DNA of 64,000 nucleotides. Source: Paeniglutamicibacter antarcticus. GTDB lineage: Bacteria; Actinomycetota; Actinomycetes; Actinomycetales; Micrococcaceae. Positions within the stretch are counted from its first letter, which is position 1; every line of letters starts with the position of its first letter. Under the pieces are notes generated by a model. It ran no database searches, had not been told where the DNA came from, and saw only the letters and a program-made list of their open reading frames with translations. Of this stretch, positions 1 through 8,951 are shown piece after piece. Where the stretch lies: positions 20,457 to 84,456 of the forward strand of contig NZ_CZJT01000116.1 of NCBI RefSeq assembly GCF_900010755.1, written 5' to 3'. The position numbers were made by a program, and so were the translations under genes.

Positions 1-1
1 A

Positions 2-451
2 CACCTGCAGATCCTGCGCAATCCAGGGGCAAGCCGGCGCGGGTACTTCCTGCGCGCCGAAACCATGCACGGCTTTTACACCTACCTGGAGCAGAACCCC
101 GGGATGCGGCCCGAACCGCGCTTCCACGAAATGAGCCACGGGGAATCGTTCCTCGAACTGATTATTGACAGGTTCAAGGAAGGCGGCCTCTGGGTTCTCG
201 ACGAACCCGAATCCGCCCTCTCCTTCTCCGGTTGTCTGGCCCTGGTGGGCATCCTCAAAGACCTGATGGCCACCGGCGATTCCCAGGTCGTCCTCTCCAC
301 CCACTCACCATTGCTGGCGGCGTTGCCGGGAGCCGATATCTACGAGGTCGGGCCGTGGGGCCTGCGGCACAGCGCCTGGGACGACCTGGACCTGGTCACC
401 AATTGGCGTTCCTTCATGAACGTGCCCGAACGCTACCTGCGCCACCTCTAG
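2..451 (+). CDS. AAA family ATPase, C-terminal part (5' truncated by window edge)
   Basis: The reading frame is open from base 2 and ends at TAG 449-451, so the start lies outside the window; a Met at base 65 is probably internal. The visible part carries a Walker B-type strand (WVLDEPESAL), a preceding signature-like stretch (EMSHGESFLELI), and the switch/H-loop motif STHSP, the usual order in AAA_21/SMC-like ABC ATPases. The Walker A half is missing because of the window edge. The family is normally a soluble ATPase of about 240-270 aa. No partner is visible, so the substrate cannot be named. Confidence 0.85.
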   Translation, partial: HLQILRNPGASRRGYFLRAETMHGFYTYLEQNPGMRPEPRFHEMSHGESFLELIIDRFKEGGLWVLDEPESALSFSGCLALVGILKDLMATGDSQVVLSTHSPLLAALPGADIYEVGPWGLRHSAWDDLDLVTNWRSFMNVPERYLRHL

Positions 452-502
452 AAGGCATCGCACCCGGTAGGGGACATTGCCCGGTCGGTAGCGGCCAGAG
501 GG

Positions 503-682
503 TCAGTCCTCGTCATCGTCAAGGTCGGGGTCGTAGTCGGCCGGCACAGCGCCGCCTTCACTGCCCCACTTTGAGCTTTGTGTATCGCTGACGGCGCGTT
601 CATCGGTGTTGTGTGTGAGGTGATGGTGGTGTTGTTGCCCGTGTTCCAGGTTTTCTGCAGGTTCCTTGGTTTCTTCACTCAT
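503..682 (-). CDS. small acidic hypothetical protein (59 aa)
   Basis: A 59-aa frame beginning MSEETKEP, with a His-rich patch (QHHHHL) and a very acidic tail (DYDPDLDDDED). An in-frame Met 23 codons upstream gives a basic extension that looks non-coding, so the start at 682 is preferred; the ribosome binding site is weak. I do not recognise a family. It stands alone between the ATPase end and the PheRS-like gene. A disordered, possibly metal-binding acidic peptide is the most that can be said. Confidence 0.4.
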   Translation of the reverse strand: MSEETKEPAENLEHGQQHHHHLTHNTDERAVSDTQSSKWGSEGGAVPADYDPDLDDDED

Positions 683-966
683 GTGGCCAACGCTAGACCC
701 TTTCGCCGCTTTTAGGCAGGGGCGCATGATCCACGTCAAACCACACAGCAATTGGTGTCAGCCAAGGCCCTTCGGGCGCAGGCCCCCCATGGCGTCTTTC
801 CCGGGTTGTTTGCTACGGTGGTCCCATGCGCACAGATCCACGATTTATAGACCCCCGGCCGGGAAACCGCCGTGGGTACTGGTTCGTGCGCTCTTAGCAT
901 TCGCTGTCTCCATTGCTGATCGGTCGGGGGTAAACCACCCATTCCCACAGCATTCAAGGAGACACC

Positions 967-2085
967 ATGACTACCCCTGTTTATCTCACCCCGGACGAAC
1001 TCCATTCCTCACTCACGCTCCGCGACCTCAGCGACCCGGCCCAGGGTCCCCACGCCATGCAAACCCTATTGCACGGGGTGGTGGAGTCCCTGCAGCAAGC
1101 ATGGAACTGCACGATCCGCACGCTCAAGAACCCGCCGATCGTTTCGGTCAGGAACAACTACGACCTCCTGAACTACCAAGGCAACAATGTGACCCGGGCT
1201 CAGCGGTACACCAGGTACCTCAGCCCCACCACGATGCTGCGCAGCCACACCTCTGCCGAGCTGCCTGCGGCGCTGAAGCACTATGCGGGGCGTGCCGGGG
1301 TCGATGAACTGCTCACGGTGCCCGGCCTGGTGTACCGGCGCGATGTCGTTGACAGCACCCACGTGGGCGAACCCCACCAGGTTGACCTGTGGCGCATCCG
1401 CTCCACCCCGCACACCACTCACACGGACCTGCTGGGGATGATCGAAACACTGGTGGACGCGGTGCTTCCCGGGACGCAGTGGAAAACCACACCCGCGGTG
1501 CACCCCTACACCACCAACGGACTGCAGATCGATGTCCTGCATCAGGGCCACTGGCTGGAACTTGCCGAATGCGGGCAAATCCACCCGGAAGTGCTCCGCA
1601 GCGCCGGGCTGGACCCCGAACAATATTCGGGTCTTGCCCTGGGTATGGGACTGGACCGCGCCCTGATGATACGCAAGCACATTCCCGATATCCGCTACCT
1701 GCGAGCCACCGGCGAGCGCATATCCCAACAGCTGCAGAACCTTTCCCCGTGGCAGCAAGTTTCCTCGCTTCCGGCGGCACGACGGGACATCTCCGTGGTG
1801 ATCGATGCCGGTGAGGATGAGGAAACCCTGGGAGACACGGTGCGCCGGGTGCTCGCCAATGATGCCGGGCTTGTCGAATCGCTGCAGCTTCTCTCGCGTA
1901 CAAGCAGTGAGAGGCTTCCGGAAGCTGCACGGCTACGGCTTGGCATCCGTGAGGGGCAGGACAACGCGCTGATACGCATCGTCATTCGGCCGCTGGAGCG
2001 CACCCTGACCTCGGAGCAAGCCAACGAGTTGCGAAACCGCATCTACGGTGCCGTGCATCGGGGACCTCACCAGGAAATGATCTGA
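967..2085 (+). CDS. phenylalanyl-tRNA synthetase-like protein, PheS core fused to FDX-ACB domain
   Basis: This 372-aa protein has the class II aminoacyl-tRNA synthetase core of PheRS alpha: a motif 2-like segment (VYRRDVVDSTH...PHQVD), the Phe-site region LAECGQIHPEVL, and motif 3 (GMGLDRALM). The last ~90 residues form a ferredoxin-fold anticodon-binding (FDX-ACB) domain, normally at the end of bacterial PheT. Fusing the two matches single-chain mitochondrial PheRS rather than the bacterial alpha2-beta2 enzyme. The PheT editing and B domains are absent. The start has a good ribosome binding site (AAGGAGACACC). It could be an auxiliary PheRS or an amino-acid-activating enzyme of secondary metabolism; which is undecided. 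The usual pheS-pheT pair is not in the window. Confidence 0.85.
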   Translation: MTTPVYLTPDELHSSLTLRDLSDPAQGPHAMQTLLHGVVESLQQAWNCTIRTLKNPPIVSVRNNYDLLNYQGNNVTRAQRYTRYLSPTTMLRSHTSAELPAALKHYAGRAGVDELLTVPGLVYRRDVVDSTHVGEPHQVDLWRIRSTPHTTHTDLLGMIETLVDAVLPGTQWKTTPAVHPYTTNGLQIDVLHQGHWLELAECGQIHPEVLRSAGLDPEQYSGLALGMGLDRALMIRKHIPDIRYLRATGERISQQLQNLSPWQQVSSLPAARRDISVVIDAGEDEETLGDTVRRVLANDAGLVESLQLLSRTSSERLPEAARLRLGIREGQDNALIRIVIRPLERTLTSEQANELRNRIYGAVHRGPHQEMI

Positions 2086-2113
2086 TCAATCACCCACACG
2101 GAGGTGACCCGTG

Positions 2114-2159
2114 ATCGCGGCATTCTGGATTCCTGGCCGGGTTTCCGGAGTGCCGCGAT
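2114..2159. terminator. bidirectional hairpin between convergent genes
   Basis: Arms ATCGCGGCA (2114-2122) and TGCCGCGAT (2151-2159) pair perfectly over 9 bp. The hairpin sits between the end of the PheRS-like gene and the end of the DUF1206 gene on the other strand. There is no clear U-tract and the loop is long, so strength is uncertain. Confidence 0.5.
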
Positions 2160-2170
2160 TGGCCCAACGC

Positions 2171-3046
2171 TCACATACGGGCAAATCGTGACTTTGCGAC
2201 GAGATACAACCCATAGCAACCCACGCCAATACCAATGAGGCAGAGCAGATACAGCCCATAGGGTTGCTCCCGCACTGCTTTGAGGGCACCGTCCAACCCC
2301 GTGGATTCTTCCGGACGCGCCCGTGCGGTGGCAACGATAAACAGCAGTCCAACCAGGAACAACACAACGCCTTTGGCCACATAACCCACCGCGCCAAGAG
2401 CGGCGACGGCCACGCGGAGGCTCGTCGACTCGGGCATGTTCAACTGCTTGGTGAAAGACCCCAGCATTCCCCGGACCACAAAGACCACGCCGACCACAGC
2501 GATTACCACCCCGATCACCACCAATAGTGCCGGGCCCATGGGTGCCTTCATAAGTTGGATCGATGAATCACGCGTCGTCTGCCCGCTGTCTTTGCCCGCG
2601 CCCATCGCGAAAGAAATGAACGCGACGGCCATCATCAGGAACGCGAGCCCTTGGCCAGCTGCGGAAACCTTTTTCTTTAGCATCGTCTTCGACTTCAGGT
2701 GCTTGTACCCAAAGATCACCTCGCTCAATTGCCACAAAGTCAGTGCCACGCAGGCGACCGCTCCCAGCCAGAGCACGAGGTAACCTGCCGGCCTGCTCGC
2801 CAATTCACCGAGGGCTCCGCTCTGGTCCGCTTCACCGGCCTTTCCAAATGCCAACTCGATGGCGATGACCCCAATCAAAACATGCAAAATCCCGCTCACC
2901 GTGAAGCCGGTTCGGGCAAGAATCACAAAAGCACGTGAATTTGAGGCCCCCTCAACGGCTTTCGCGGCTTCGTTCAATTCCTTTTTGATATCTGCATTCC
3001 TCTCAAAGGGACCACCGTCCTCGATGTTGTGCACCCCAAGGAGCAC
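2171..3046 (-). CDS. DUF1206 domain-containing membrane protein
   Basis: A 291-aa integral membrane protein of three repeated units, each with a pair of hydrophobic helices (around residues 45-105, 135-190 and 215-285); the units share an Ala/Gly-rich first helix with a conserved Gly-Tyr/Phe pattern (ARTGFTVSGI, GAVGYVAKGV). This is the DUF1206 arrangement, common in actinobacteria and of unknown function. The start at 3046 gives a hydrophilic N-terminus of ~40 residues. It lies convergent to the PheRS-like gene and downstream of the gluconate operon, with no clear link to either. Confidence 0.85.
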   Translation of the reverse strand: MLLGVHNIEDGGPFERNADIKKELNEAAKAVEGASNSRAFVILARTGFTVSGILHVLIGVIAIELAFGKAGEADQSGALGELASRPAGYLVLWLGAVACVALTLWQLSEVIFGYKHLKSKTMLKKKVSAAGQGLAFLMMAVAFISFAMGAGKDSGQTTRDSSIQLMKAPMGPALLVVIGVVIAVVGVVFVVRGMLGSFTKQLNMPESTSLRVAVAALGAVGYVAKGVVLFLVGLLFIVATARARPEESTGLDGALKAVREQPYGLYLLCLIGIGVGCYGLYLVAKSRFARM

Positions 3047-3094
3047 ACGACCCGCTCCGCGCCTGGTCGCCAGGCACAGGATACACCCCGTGGT

Positions 3095-4615
3095 CTAGAG
3101 GAATGCGGCGAGCAACATGGTCATCAGCAAGCCGACCACGGAGATCAGCGTTTCCATCACCGACCAGGTCTTAATTGTCTCCCAGACGCTCATGCCGAAG
3201 TATTCCTTGACCAGCCAGAACCCGGCGTCGTTGACGTGCGAGAAAAACAGGGACCCGGCACCCACCGAAAGCACCACCAAGGCCAATTGCGCAGGTGGAA
3301 GACCCGCGGCCAGCGGCGCCACGATGCCAGCGGCTGTGACGGTTGCAACCGTTGCCGAGCCAGTGGACACACGGATCAGCACCGCAACGATCCAACCAAG
3401 CAGCAAGGCCGAAAGGCTGACGGCCACGGCGAACTTGCCGATCGCGGTACTCGTACCCCCGTCAACCAGCACCTGTTTGAACCCGCCGCCGGCACCGACA
3501 ATGAGCATCACCCCCACAATGGGCAGCAGGCTCTCGCCGATCTTCTTGCCCAGGGTGGAGGCGTTGAACCCCACGGAGGTCCCAAAGGTGATCATGGCCA
3601 ACAGGACGGCGATGAGCAATGCGACCACCGGGTCCCCCAAGATGCCAAGGACCTTGTACATTGCGCTTGCCGGATCGAACCACAGGTCGGCGGCTGCCCG
3701 GAGCAACATCAACAACACCGGGGATAACACCGTGGCCAGCGTCCACCCGAAGGACGGGGTCCGCGTGGCTGCGGGATCCTTGGATCCCTGCCGAGACTCG
3801 GTTTCCACGACTCCCTCCACCAGGTGCTTGCCGGGGTGCGAGGCGTCCGCTGGCTGTTTCCCCTCGAAGTCGCCGGTGGCGCCGGCCCCTGCTCCCAGGA
3901 ACGAAAGACCCGCACCCGCGGGCCCAATGGGCACCCATTTGGCTGCCAGCCTGCCGAACAAGGGGCCGCAGATGACCACCGTCGGGACGGCAACCAGCAA
4001 CCCCAGTGCCAGCGTGATGCCGATATCCGCATGCAGGATCCCCACTGCTGCCACCGGCCCGGGGTGTGGCGGGACGAATCCATGAAGCACCGACAGTCCT
4101 GCCAGAGCCGGAATCGCCAACAGCATCATCGGGCCCTTGGAACGGTGCACGGCAAGCATGATGACCGGAACCAGGAGCACCAAGCCGACTTCAAAGAACA
4201 TCGGGATGCCGATGATGCCGGCAATCAACGCCATCTTCCAGGGCAGTGACGCCTTGCTCCCGTGCAGCAGCGTGTCAACGATCCTGTCGGCACCACCCGA
4301 ATCCCCCAATAGCTTGCCAAGCATCGCACCCAGTGCAATCAGCACACCCACATAGCCAAGGACCCCGCCGACACCTGTTTCATACGACTTGGTGACATCC
4401 AACAACGGGATGCCGGAAAAGACGCCGACCAGCAGGGCGCTGATGGTCAGCGCCAGGAAGGCGTGCATCTTGGCCCAGACGATCAACACGACCACCAAGG
4501 CGATACCCAGTGCTGCGACAATCAAAACCTGGGTGTCGTGCGCGGCCCACGGTTCATGCATTTGATCCGCTGCGGTCTCGGTGAGAACACCGACACCCAT
4601 ACTCAACACGCTCAT
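3095..4615 (-). CDS. gntP: gluconate:H+ symporter, GntP family
   Basis: A 506-aa polytopic protein with about 12-14 membrane helices in the GntP pattern, including the conserved region with GIPMFFEVGLVLLVP and HPGPVAAVGIL. A hydrophilic loop near residue 240-265 is typical. It imports gluconate or a related aldonate with protons. The start at 4615 is chosen over a Met 7 codons upstream because GGAAAG precedes it. It follows the kinase gene by 26 bp on the same strand, so gntK-gntP form an operon and imported gluconate can be phosphorylated at once. No GntR regulator is adjacent. Confidence 0.92.
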   Translation of the reverse strand: MSVLSMGVGVLTETAADQMHEPWAAHDTQVLIVAALGIALVVVLIVWAKMHAFLALTISALLVGVFSGIPLLDVTKSYETGVGGVLGYVGVLIALGAMLGKLLGDSGGADRIVDTLLHGSKASLPWKMALIAGIIGIPMFFEVGLVLLVPVIMLAVHRSKGPMMLLAIPALAGLSVLHGFVPPHPGPVAAVGILHADIGITLALGLLVAVPTVVICGPLFGRLAAKWVPIGPAGAGLSFLGAGAGATGDFEGKQPADASHPGKHLVEGVVETESRQGSKDPAATRTPSFGWTLATVLSPVLLMLLRAAADLWFDPASAMYKVLGILGDPVVALLIAVLLAMITFGTSVGFNASTLGKKIGESLLPIVGVMLIVGAGGGFKQVLVDGGTSTAIGKFAVAVSLSALLLGWIVAVLIRVSTGSATVATVTAAGIVAPLAAGLPPAQLALVVLSVGAGSLFFSHVNDAGFWLVKEYFGMSVWETIKTWSVMETLISVVGLLMTMLLAAFL

Positions 4616-4641
4616 GATTCTTTCCGCTCCGTGCAATCGGT

Positions 4642-5184
4642 TCAGTGAGATTCGTTCAGGGACAATTCGTCAATGATCTTCCGGACGATCTGTTGCGGCG
4701 GCGGCCCGATATCCACCCGGAGCGATGGTTCATCGGCTGCGGGTTCTTCAAGGTCGGCAAATTGGCTTTCCAGCAGGCTTGAGGGCATGAAATGGCCGTG
4801 TCGGGCAGCAAGGCGCGCCTTGATCACTTCCTGGGATCCGGCCAGGTACACAAAGAAGACCCCGGAGCCCCGGCGGTTGAGGATATCCCGGTACGAACGT
4901 TTCAAGGCGGAACAGGTGACAACCCCGTCTTTCCCCGCTTCAAGTTGGGCTTCGATCCAGCCCGCTACCTTCTCCAGCCACGGCCACCTGTCTTCGTCGG
5001 TCAGCGGGTGCCCTGCATGCATCTTCTCCACATTGGATTGCGGGTGCAGGGCATCGCCCTCCTCGAAATCCCATCCGAAGTTGCCGGCCAACAACGCGGC
5101 AACAGTGGTTTTCCCGCAACCCGAGACACCCATCAGAACCAATACCCGCGGGGTTTTCCCAGTCGCTGTGACCTGAGCATTCAT
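4642..5184 (-). CDS. gntK: gluconokinase
   Basis: A 180-aa P-loop kinase with Walker A GVSGCGKTT at the N-terminus and the gluconokinase signature regions (GDALHPQSNVEKM, GVVTCSALKRSYRD). It converts D-gluconate and ATP to 6-phosphogluconate, feeding the pentose phosphate pathway and, through it, the phosphoketolase encoded near 33 kb. Length is normal for the family. It is the first gene of a two-gene operon with the gluconate symporter. Confidence 0.93.
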   Translation of the reverse strand: MNAQVTATGKTPRVLVLMGVSGCGKTTVAALLAGNFGWDFEEGDALHPQSNVEKMHAGHPLTDEDRWPWLEKVAGWIEAQLEAGKDGVVTCSALKRSYRDILNRRGSGVFFVYLAGSQEVIKARLAARHGHFMPSSLLESQFADLEEPAADEPSLRVDIGPPPQQIVRKIIDELSLNESH

Positions 5185-5369
5185 AAGGCCATCATGGCAC
5201 CGGAAACAGTGAAAGTCTGTAGTCCCCGGACCCCTGTACGAGGGGCTGCATCAATGGGCTCGGTGGTATGGGACCGGCGCGCATGTTGGCATGCCCACCT
5301 ATTGGCACACCACGCCCACGCGAGTAAAGTTTTCGGCGAACGTGAAACGGCGTGAAGGAGGCGAACCCG

Positions 5370-5423
5370 ATGTACCCACTGTCCATGACGGGAGCTCCTT
5401 CCCTTTCACGATCGCGCGACTGA
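5370..5423 (+). CDS. possible 17-residue leader peptide
   Basis: A very short frame (start 5370, TGA 5421-5423) follows a strong Shine-Dalgarno sequence, AAGGAGG at 5355-5361, spaced 8 bases from ATG. It lies 35 bases before the patatin-like gene on the same strand. The peptide has no run of one amino acid that would suggest attenuation. The good ribosome binding site is the only support. Confidence 0.2.
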   Translation: MYPLSMTGAPSLSRSRD

Positions 5424-5457
5424 GGTAGCCGTCGCGTAGGAGCACCGCACGCATTCC

Positions 5458-6415
5458 ATGAAAGCTGCGACCATGCAAAATTCATTCCACAACGACCTCG
5501 GGATTCCAGCTCAAGATGTCCCTGAGAATTCCTCCGGCACGGCCCTGGTCCTTGGCGGTGGCGGGTCCGCCGGCAATGCCTGGCTGATCGGCGCCATTGC
5601 CGGACTGGCCGACGCCGGGTTGGATGTGAACCATGCCGATACGCTCATCGGGACCTCGGCGGGATCCACCGCAGCGGCTCAGATAAGCGGCGGGTTTGAC
5701 CCCGCACCACTGCTTGCCCAGATCCTCGTCGATGATCCCGGCCCGCACACCGGACAGGGCGGATCCAACCGCCCGCCGGCGCCAAGGGGCACCGTGACAA
5801 ACCAAATGGAGGCAACCGGTGCCATCATCGCCGCCGCCACCAACGCCGCAGACATGCGTCACCGGATGGGTGGCATGGGCACTCGAATCGGAGACAGCCT
5901 CGGACGATGACGCACAAGCCCACTGGCGCGCCACGGTGGCCGCGCGATTGCCCGACCAGCGATGGCCACAACGCCGGATGCTACTGACCGCCATCAACGC
6001 AGACACCGGCGAATCGGTGGTGTTTGACAGGCACAGCGGAGTCGAGCTTGCGGATGCCGTCGCAGCCAGCTGCTCCAGCGGGTTCGCCTACCGCATCGGC
6101 GGGCATCGGTACATCGACGGCGACTACCGCAGAAACGAAAATGCGGATCTGGCCGCCGGACACGCACGGGCCCTGGTCCTCTCGCCCTTTGGCGGCAGGT
6201 CACGGCATCCGCAGGCCTGGGGCATGGCTCTTGCGACTCAACTCAATGAGTTGCGCGCGGGCGGCAGCAATGTGGAGACAATCATCCCCGATGCCAACTC
6301 CTTGGACGCCTTTGGGGAGAACATGATGGAGCTGTCCAGGCGCCCTCTGGCCGCCGAAGCCGGATACCACCAAGGCCAAGGCGTTGCCGGGCGACTTGCC
6401 GGTTTCTGGCACTGA
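5458..6415 (+). pseudogene. patatin-like phospholipase, frameshifted
   Basis: The first frame carries the oxyanion motif GGGGSAG and nucleophile elbow GTSAGS, then runs out at 5910. The second frame, open to 6415, carries the rest of the family, including the ASCSSGFAY region and the catalytic Asp motif (DGDYRRNENADL). The frames join if one base is removed around 5870-5885 (near CGGATGGGTGGCATGGG). Corrected, the protein would be ~318 aa, normal for a patatin-like lipase/acyl hydrolase with a Ser-Asp dyad. The C-terminal half still has coding character, so the mutation is recent or is a base-calling error. Confidence 0.8.
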
Positions 6416-6736
6416 AGCCCTGCGGGTGACCTCAACCATGCGCAACACGACATGTGCTGCTCGGAGTTGCCCGCGCACACGAGTCGGCCAGACAGAACCG
6501 ACGTGGAACATGATGAGCGGCAGGAGCCCACGGCTCGGGCGTTCGGCTCTGCACTTTACCTTTGGCCCGCAGGCGGACGTGATGCGCCAGATCTGAACCT
6601 ACACCCGCGGCCGTTTTCGGACTGATACCCCATGTATCCAAGTCAGAGTGTCGATTCGGTTTTTTCACGAGAATGGGGCAAGACTGTTATCTTCATGAAA
6701 ACTTGCTCCCAATCCAAGACCCGGAGGAAACGGTAT
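6416..6736 (+). promoter_or_regulatory. gene-free upstream region of the methyltransferase
   Basis: No frame here looks coding. An extended -10-like TGTTATCTT lies ~45 bases before the methyltransferase start, in a locally AT-richer patch, and is a plausible promoter element. Nothing else was recognised. Confidence 0.25.
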
Positions 6737-7438
6737 ATGTTGCAGGACACCAATTACGACAACTTCGCCGAAGCATACTCGACCGAAAACGAAACCAGTC
6801 TTATCAATGGATTCTACGAACGCCCGGCGATGCTAAACCTCGCCGGAGATGTCAGTGGTCGTCAAATTCTTGACGCTGGCTGCGGTTCCGGGCCACTGGC
6901 CAAGGCGCTCAGTGATCGCGGCGCCACCATGACAGGGTTCGACTCGAGTGAAGCGATGATCGGCCTGGCCAGAAAGAGGCTCGGCGAGGATACAGAACTG
7001 CTCGTGGCTGATCTCGGCCAACCACTTCCGTTCGCAGAGGACACCTTCGATGACGTAGTCGCCTCGCTGGTTTTCCACTATTTGGAAGACTGGGTAGGCC
7101 CGCTCCAAGAGATTCGACGCGTCCTGCGCCCGGGAGGCAGGCTCATCATGTCTGTCAACCATCCAATCATTTACCCCTTCACGACTCCCGGTTCCGATTA
7201 CTTCAAGCCCACGAGGTACTCGGATGAGCACACGTTCAATGGCCAACCGGCTACCCTCACGTATTGGCACCGCCCGTTGTACGCCATGAGTAACGCGTTC
7301 AGCAAAGCCGGGTTCCAGATCGAGGTCATCAGCGAACCACCGTTCTCTGCCGATGCACCCGCGGAAATCATCCCACCACATTTCAAAGGCAGGGAATCGT
7401 TCTTGAGCTTTATTTTCTTTGTGCTGCGCGCAAAGTAG
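6737..7438 (+). CDS. class I SAM-dependent methyltransferase
   Basis: A 233-aa Rossmann methyltransferase: motif I ILDAGCGSG, acidic motif II end (GFDSSEAMI), motif III-like VADLGQPLPFAEDTFDDVV, and post-motif VLRPGGRLI. This is the Methyltransf_11 layout of small-molecule methyltransferases (UbiE/ArsM-like fold). The start at 6737 is chosen because GGAGGAAAC precedes it at proper spacing; a longer frame from 6632 adds a basic, non-homologous-looking leader. The acceptor is unknown. Its neighbours are the broken patatin and a VOC gene on the opposite strand. Confidence 0.88.
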   Translation: MLQDTNYDNFAEAYSTENETSLINGFYERPAMLNLAGDVSGRQILDAGCGSGPLAKALSDRGATMTGFDSSEAMIGLARKRLGEDTELLVADLGQPLPFAEDTFDDVVASLVFHYLEDWVGPLQEIRRVLRPGGRLIMSVNHPIIYPFTTPGSDYFKPTRYSDEHTFNGQPATLTYWHRPLYAMSNAFSKAGFQIEVISEPPFSADAPAEIIPPHFKGRESFLSFIFFVLRAK

Positions 7439-7617
7439 TGGCATCTCCCGCAAGCGTCCGGCGGCAAGCGGCACGATATTCGCCGCTCTGCCGTTTTCAT
7501 CCCGTTGCTCCCTGGCTATCGATCAGGGCGTAAGGCCGGCCAGCTGATCACGCTCAAGGAAACGATGCCCCTGTCCCTGCCATCGAGCAGGAGGCACCGT
7601 TGACTGCATGCTTGCAC

Positions 7618-7998
7618 TTAACCCTCATGCAGGCACAGTACGTTGCCGTCCGGATCCTTGAACCAGGCCGCCTTCTCCGATTCCATAACGGCGATATGGT
7701 CGACGGTCTTCAGACCCGGCAGGTCGTAGTCCTCGAAAACAACGCCTTGCTTGCCCAGGTCACTGATCATCCCGGCAAGATCCGCGACTTCGAAACTCGC
7801 GGTGGTGTGCACGGAAGGCGTGGCTTCCGCATCCATCAGGAGCTCCAGGGAACCGGCCCCGGCGAGGGTGAAGACCAGGTTGCCGCTTGCGGCTTCTCCT
7901 TGGAAGGGAAGACCAAGGGATTCTTCGTAGAACTTCCGTGAGCGCTCACCGTCGGTCACGGGAATGATGGTTGTTAGTGGGCTGGCTGAGAGAGACAT
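7618..7998 (-). CDS. VOC superfamily (glyoxalase/dioxygenase fold) protein
   Basis: About 126 aa from the preferred start MSLSASPL. The two beta-alpha-beta-beta-beta modules of the vicinal-oxygen-chelate fold are visible (IIPVTDGERSRKFYEESLGL; a C-terminal strand ending KDPDGNVLCLHE, where the Glu is the usual metal ligand). No ribosome binding site precedes this Met; one at 8037 has GGAAG upstream and would add 13 residues, so the start is uncertain. VOC proteins include glyoxalases, fosfomycin/bleomycin-resistance proteins and dioxygenases; the substrate cannot be deduced. Confidence 0.82.
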   Translation of the reverse strand: MSLSASPLTTIIPVTDGERSRKFYEESLGLPFQGEAASGNLVFTLAGAGSLELLMDAEATPSVHTTASFEVADLAGMISDLGKQGVVFEDYDLPGLKTVDHIAVMESEKAAWFKDPDGNVLCLHEG

Positions 7999-8129
7999 GG
8001 GAGGTGCCATTCTCGAGAGGGAGTAGGACGATCCCATTTTACTTCCATGGTCAGGGGAAAGAGCCTTTCGCAGGCATACACCAAGACCTAAACTGGGTGC
8101 GAAACCGTCCACAGGAAGGACAAGACTCC

Positions 8130-8318
8130 ATGAGTATTCCCCAGCCGCCGGAACGCCCCTACCCACCGGCCGAACCGGGTCGTGTGCCGCCAATCCATCC
8201 CGATCCGACGCATGAACCGAATCCCGAACCTCCTCCGGCGCCACCGGTTCCGGACCCGAATTCCCCCTATCCACCAGCGGTACCCGATCCGGATGTGCCA
8301 TATCCGCCTATTCGCTGA
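8130..8318 (+). CDS. proline-rich small protein (62 aa)
   Basis: The start at 8130 is preceded by GGAAGGA at good spacing. The product is dominated by proline, glutamate/aspartate and tyrosine (PPERPYPPAEPGR, then repeats of PNSPYPPAVPDPDVPYPP), giving an extended disordered chain with a repeated (D/N)xPYPP pattern. No signal peptide or membrane helix is seen. It stands alone between two opposite-strand VOC genes. The clean SD and the repeat pattern favour a real gene; function is unknown. Confidence 0.5.
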   Translation: MSIPQPPERPYPPAEPGRVPPIHPDPTHEPNPEPPPAPPVPDPNSPYPPAVPDPDVPYPPIR

Positions 8319-8479
8319 GCCCGACCCTGACGGGTCAGGAAACTTCGTTTGATCTCAGGGCACGCTCCAGTGCCATAGGTTCGACCAGCAAGCGAGGGAA
8401 CCTGCCGGTGATCGGAGGAACGCCAGCGGGTTCCCTTACCAATCAAAGACATGCCAATGGTCGATGACCGGGCGTGGAA

Positions 8480-8887
8480 CTAGTTTGAGCGTTCGTTCAC
8501 CCGGATCATGTTGCCCGACGGGTCACGGAACGCGCAATCGCGGGGACCCCACGGTTGTTCGATCGGTTCCTGAAGGACCTCGGCCCCGGTGGCACGGACC
8601 CGCTCGAAGAGCCCATCCAGATCTCCGGTGCTGAAGACCGTCATCGGCAGCACGCCTTTGGTGAGCAGCTCCTGAATAGCGTTCCCGTCGGCTTCCGAAC
8701 GGCCGGCATGGGGATCAGAAAGCACGATGCCGAGCCCCGGCTGGGCATCCGAGCCCAGCGTCACCCAACGGTGCTCACCCGAAGCCACGTCGTTCTCCAC
8801 TTTCAGGCCCAGACCGTCACGGTAGAACGGGATGGCCTCGTCGACGTCGTTGACGGTGATGTGTGAGTAGTTCAATGAAATATCCAT
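8480..8887 (-). CDS. VOC superfamily protein
   Basis: A 135-aa glyoxalase-fold protein: N-terminal module SHITVNDVDEAIPFYRDGLG, C-terminal module with the WGPRDCAFRDPSGNMIRV strand typical of the family. The canonical metal-ligand Glu of the last strand appears as Asn-Met-Ile-Arg-Val, so metal binding may differ. It lies 64 bp downstream of an AraC-type regulator on the same strand; AraC-VOC pairs are common in actinobacteria and the two are probably co-transcribed. Confidence 0.85.
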   Translation of the reverse strand: MDISLNYSHITVNDVDEAIPFYRDGLGLKVENDVASGEHRWVTLGSDAQPGLGIVLSDPHAGRSEADGNAIQELLTKGVLPMTVFSTGDLDGLFERVRATGAEVLQEPIEQPWGPRDCAFRDPSGNMIRVNERSN

Positions 8888-8951
8888 GCTTCAAACATAG
8901 AGCCCGGGATGGTGGCGTGCTTCTCGAATCCTGCTCGGTGGCGAGCGCTGG

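Noticed and set aside
815..835. T-box-like sequence (GGTGGTCCC) upstream of the PheRS-like gene
   Set aside because: Only partial match to the T-box core, no stem I or specifier loop with a Phe codon, and no terminator/antiterminator pair was found.
3117..4085. 322-aa plus-strand frame opposite gntP
   Set aside because: Antisense to a well-supported symporter; Thr/Pro/Ser-rich with no domain.
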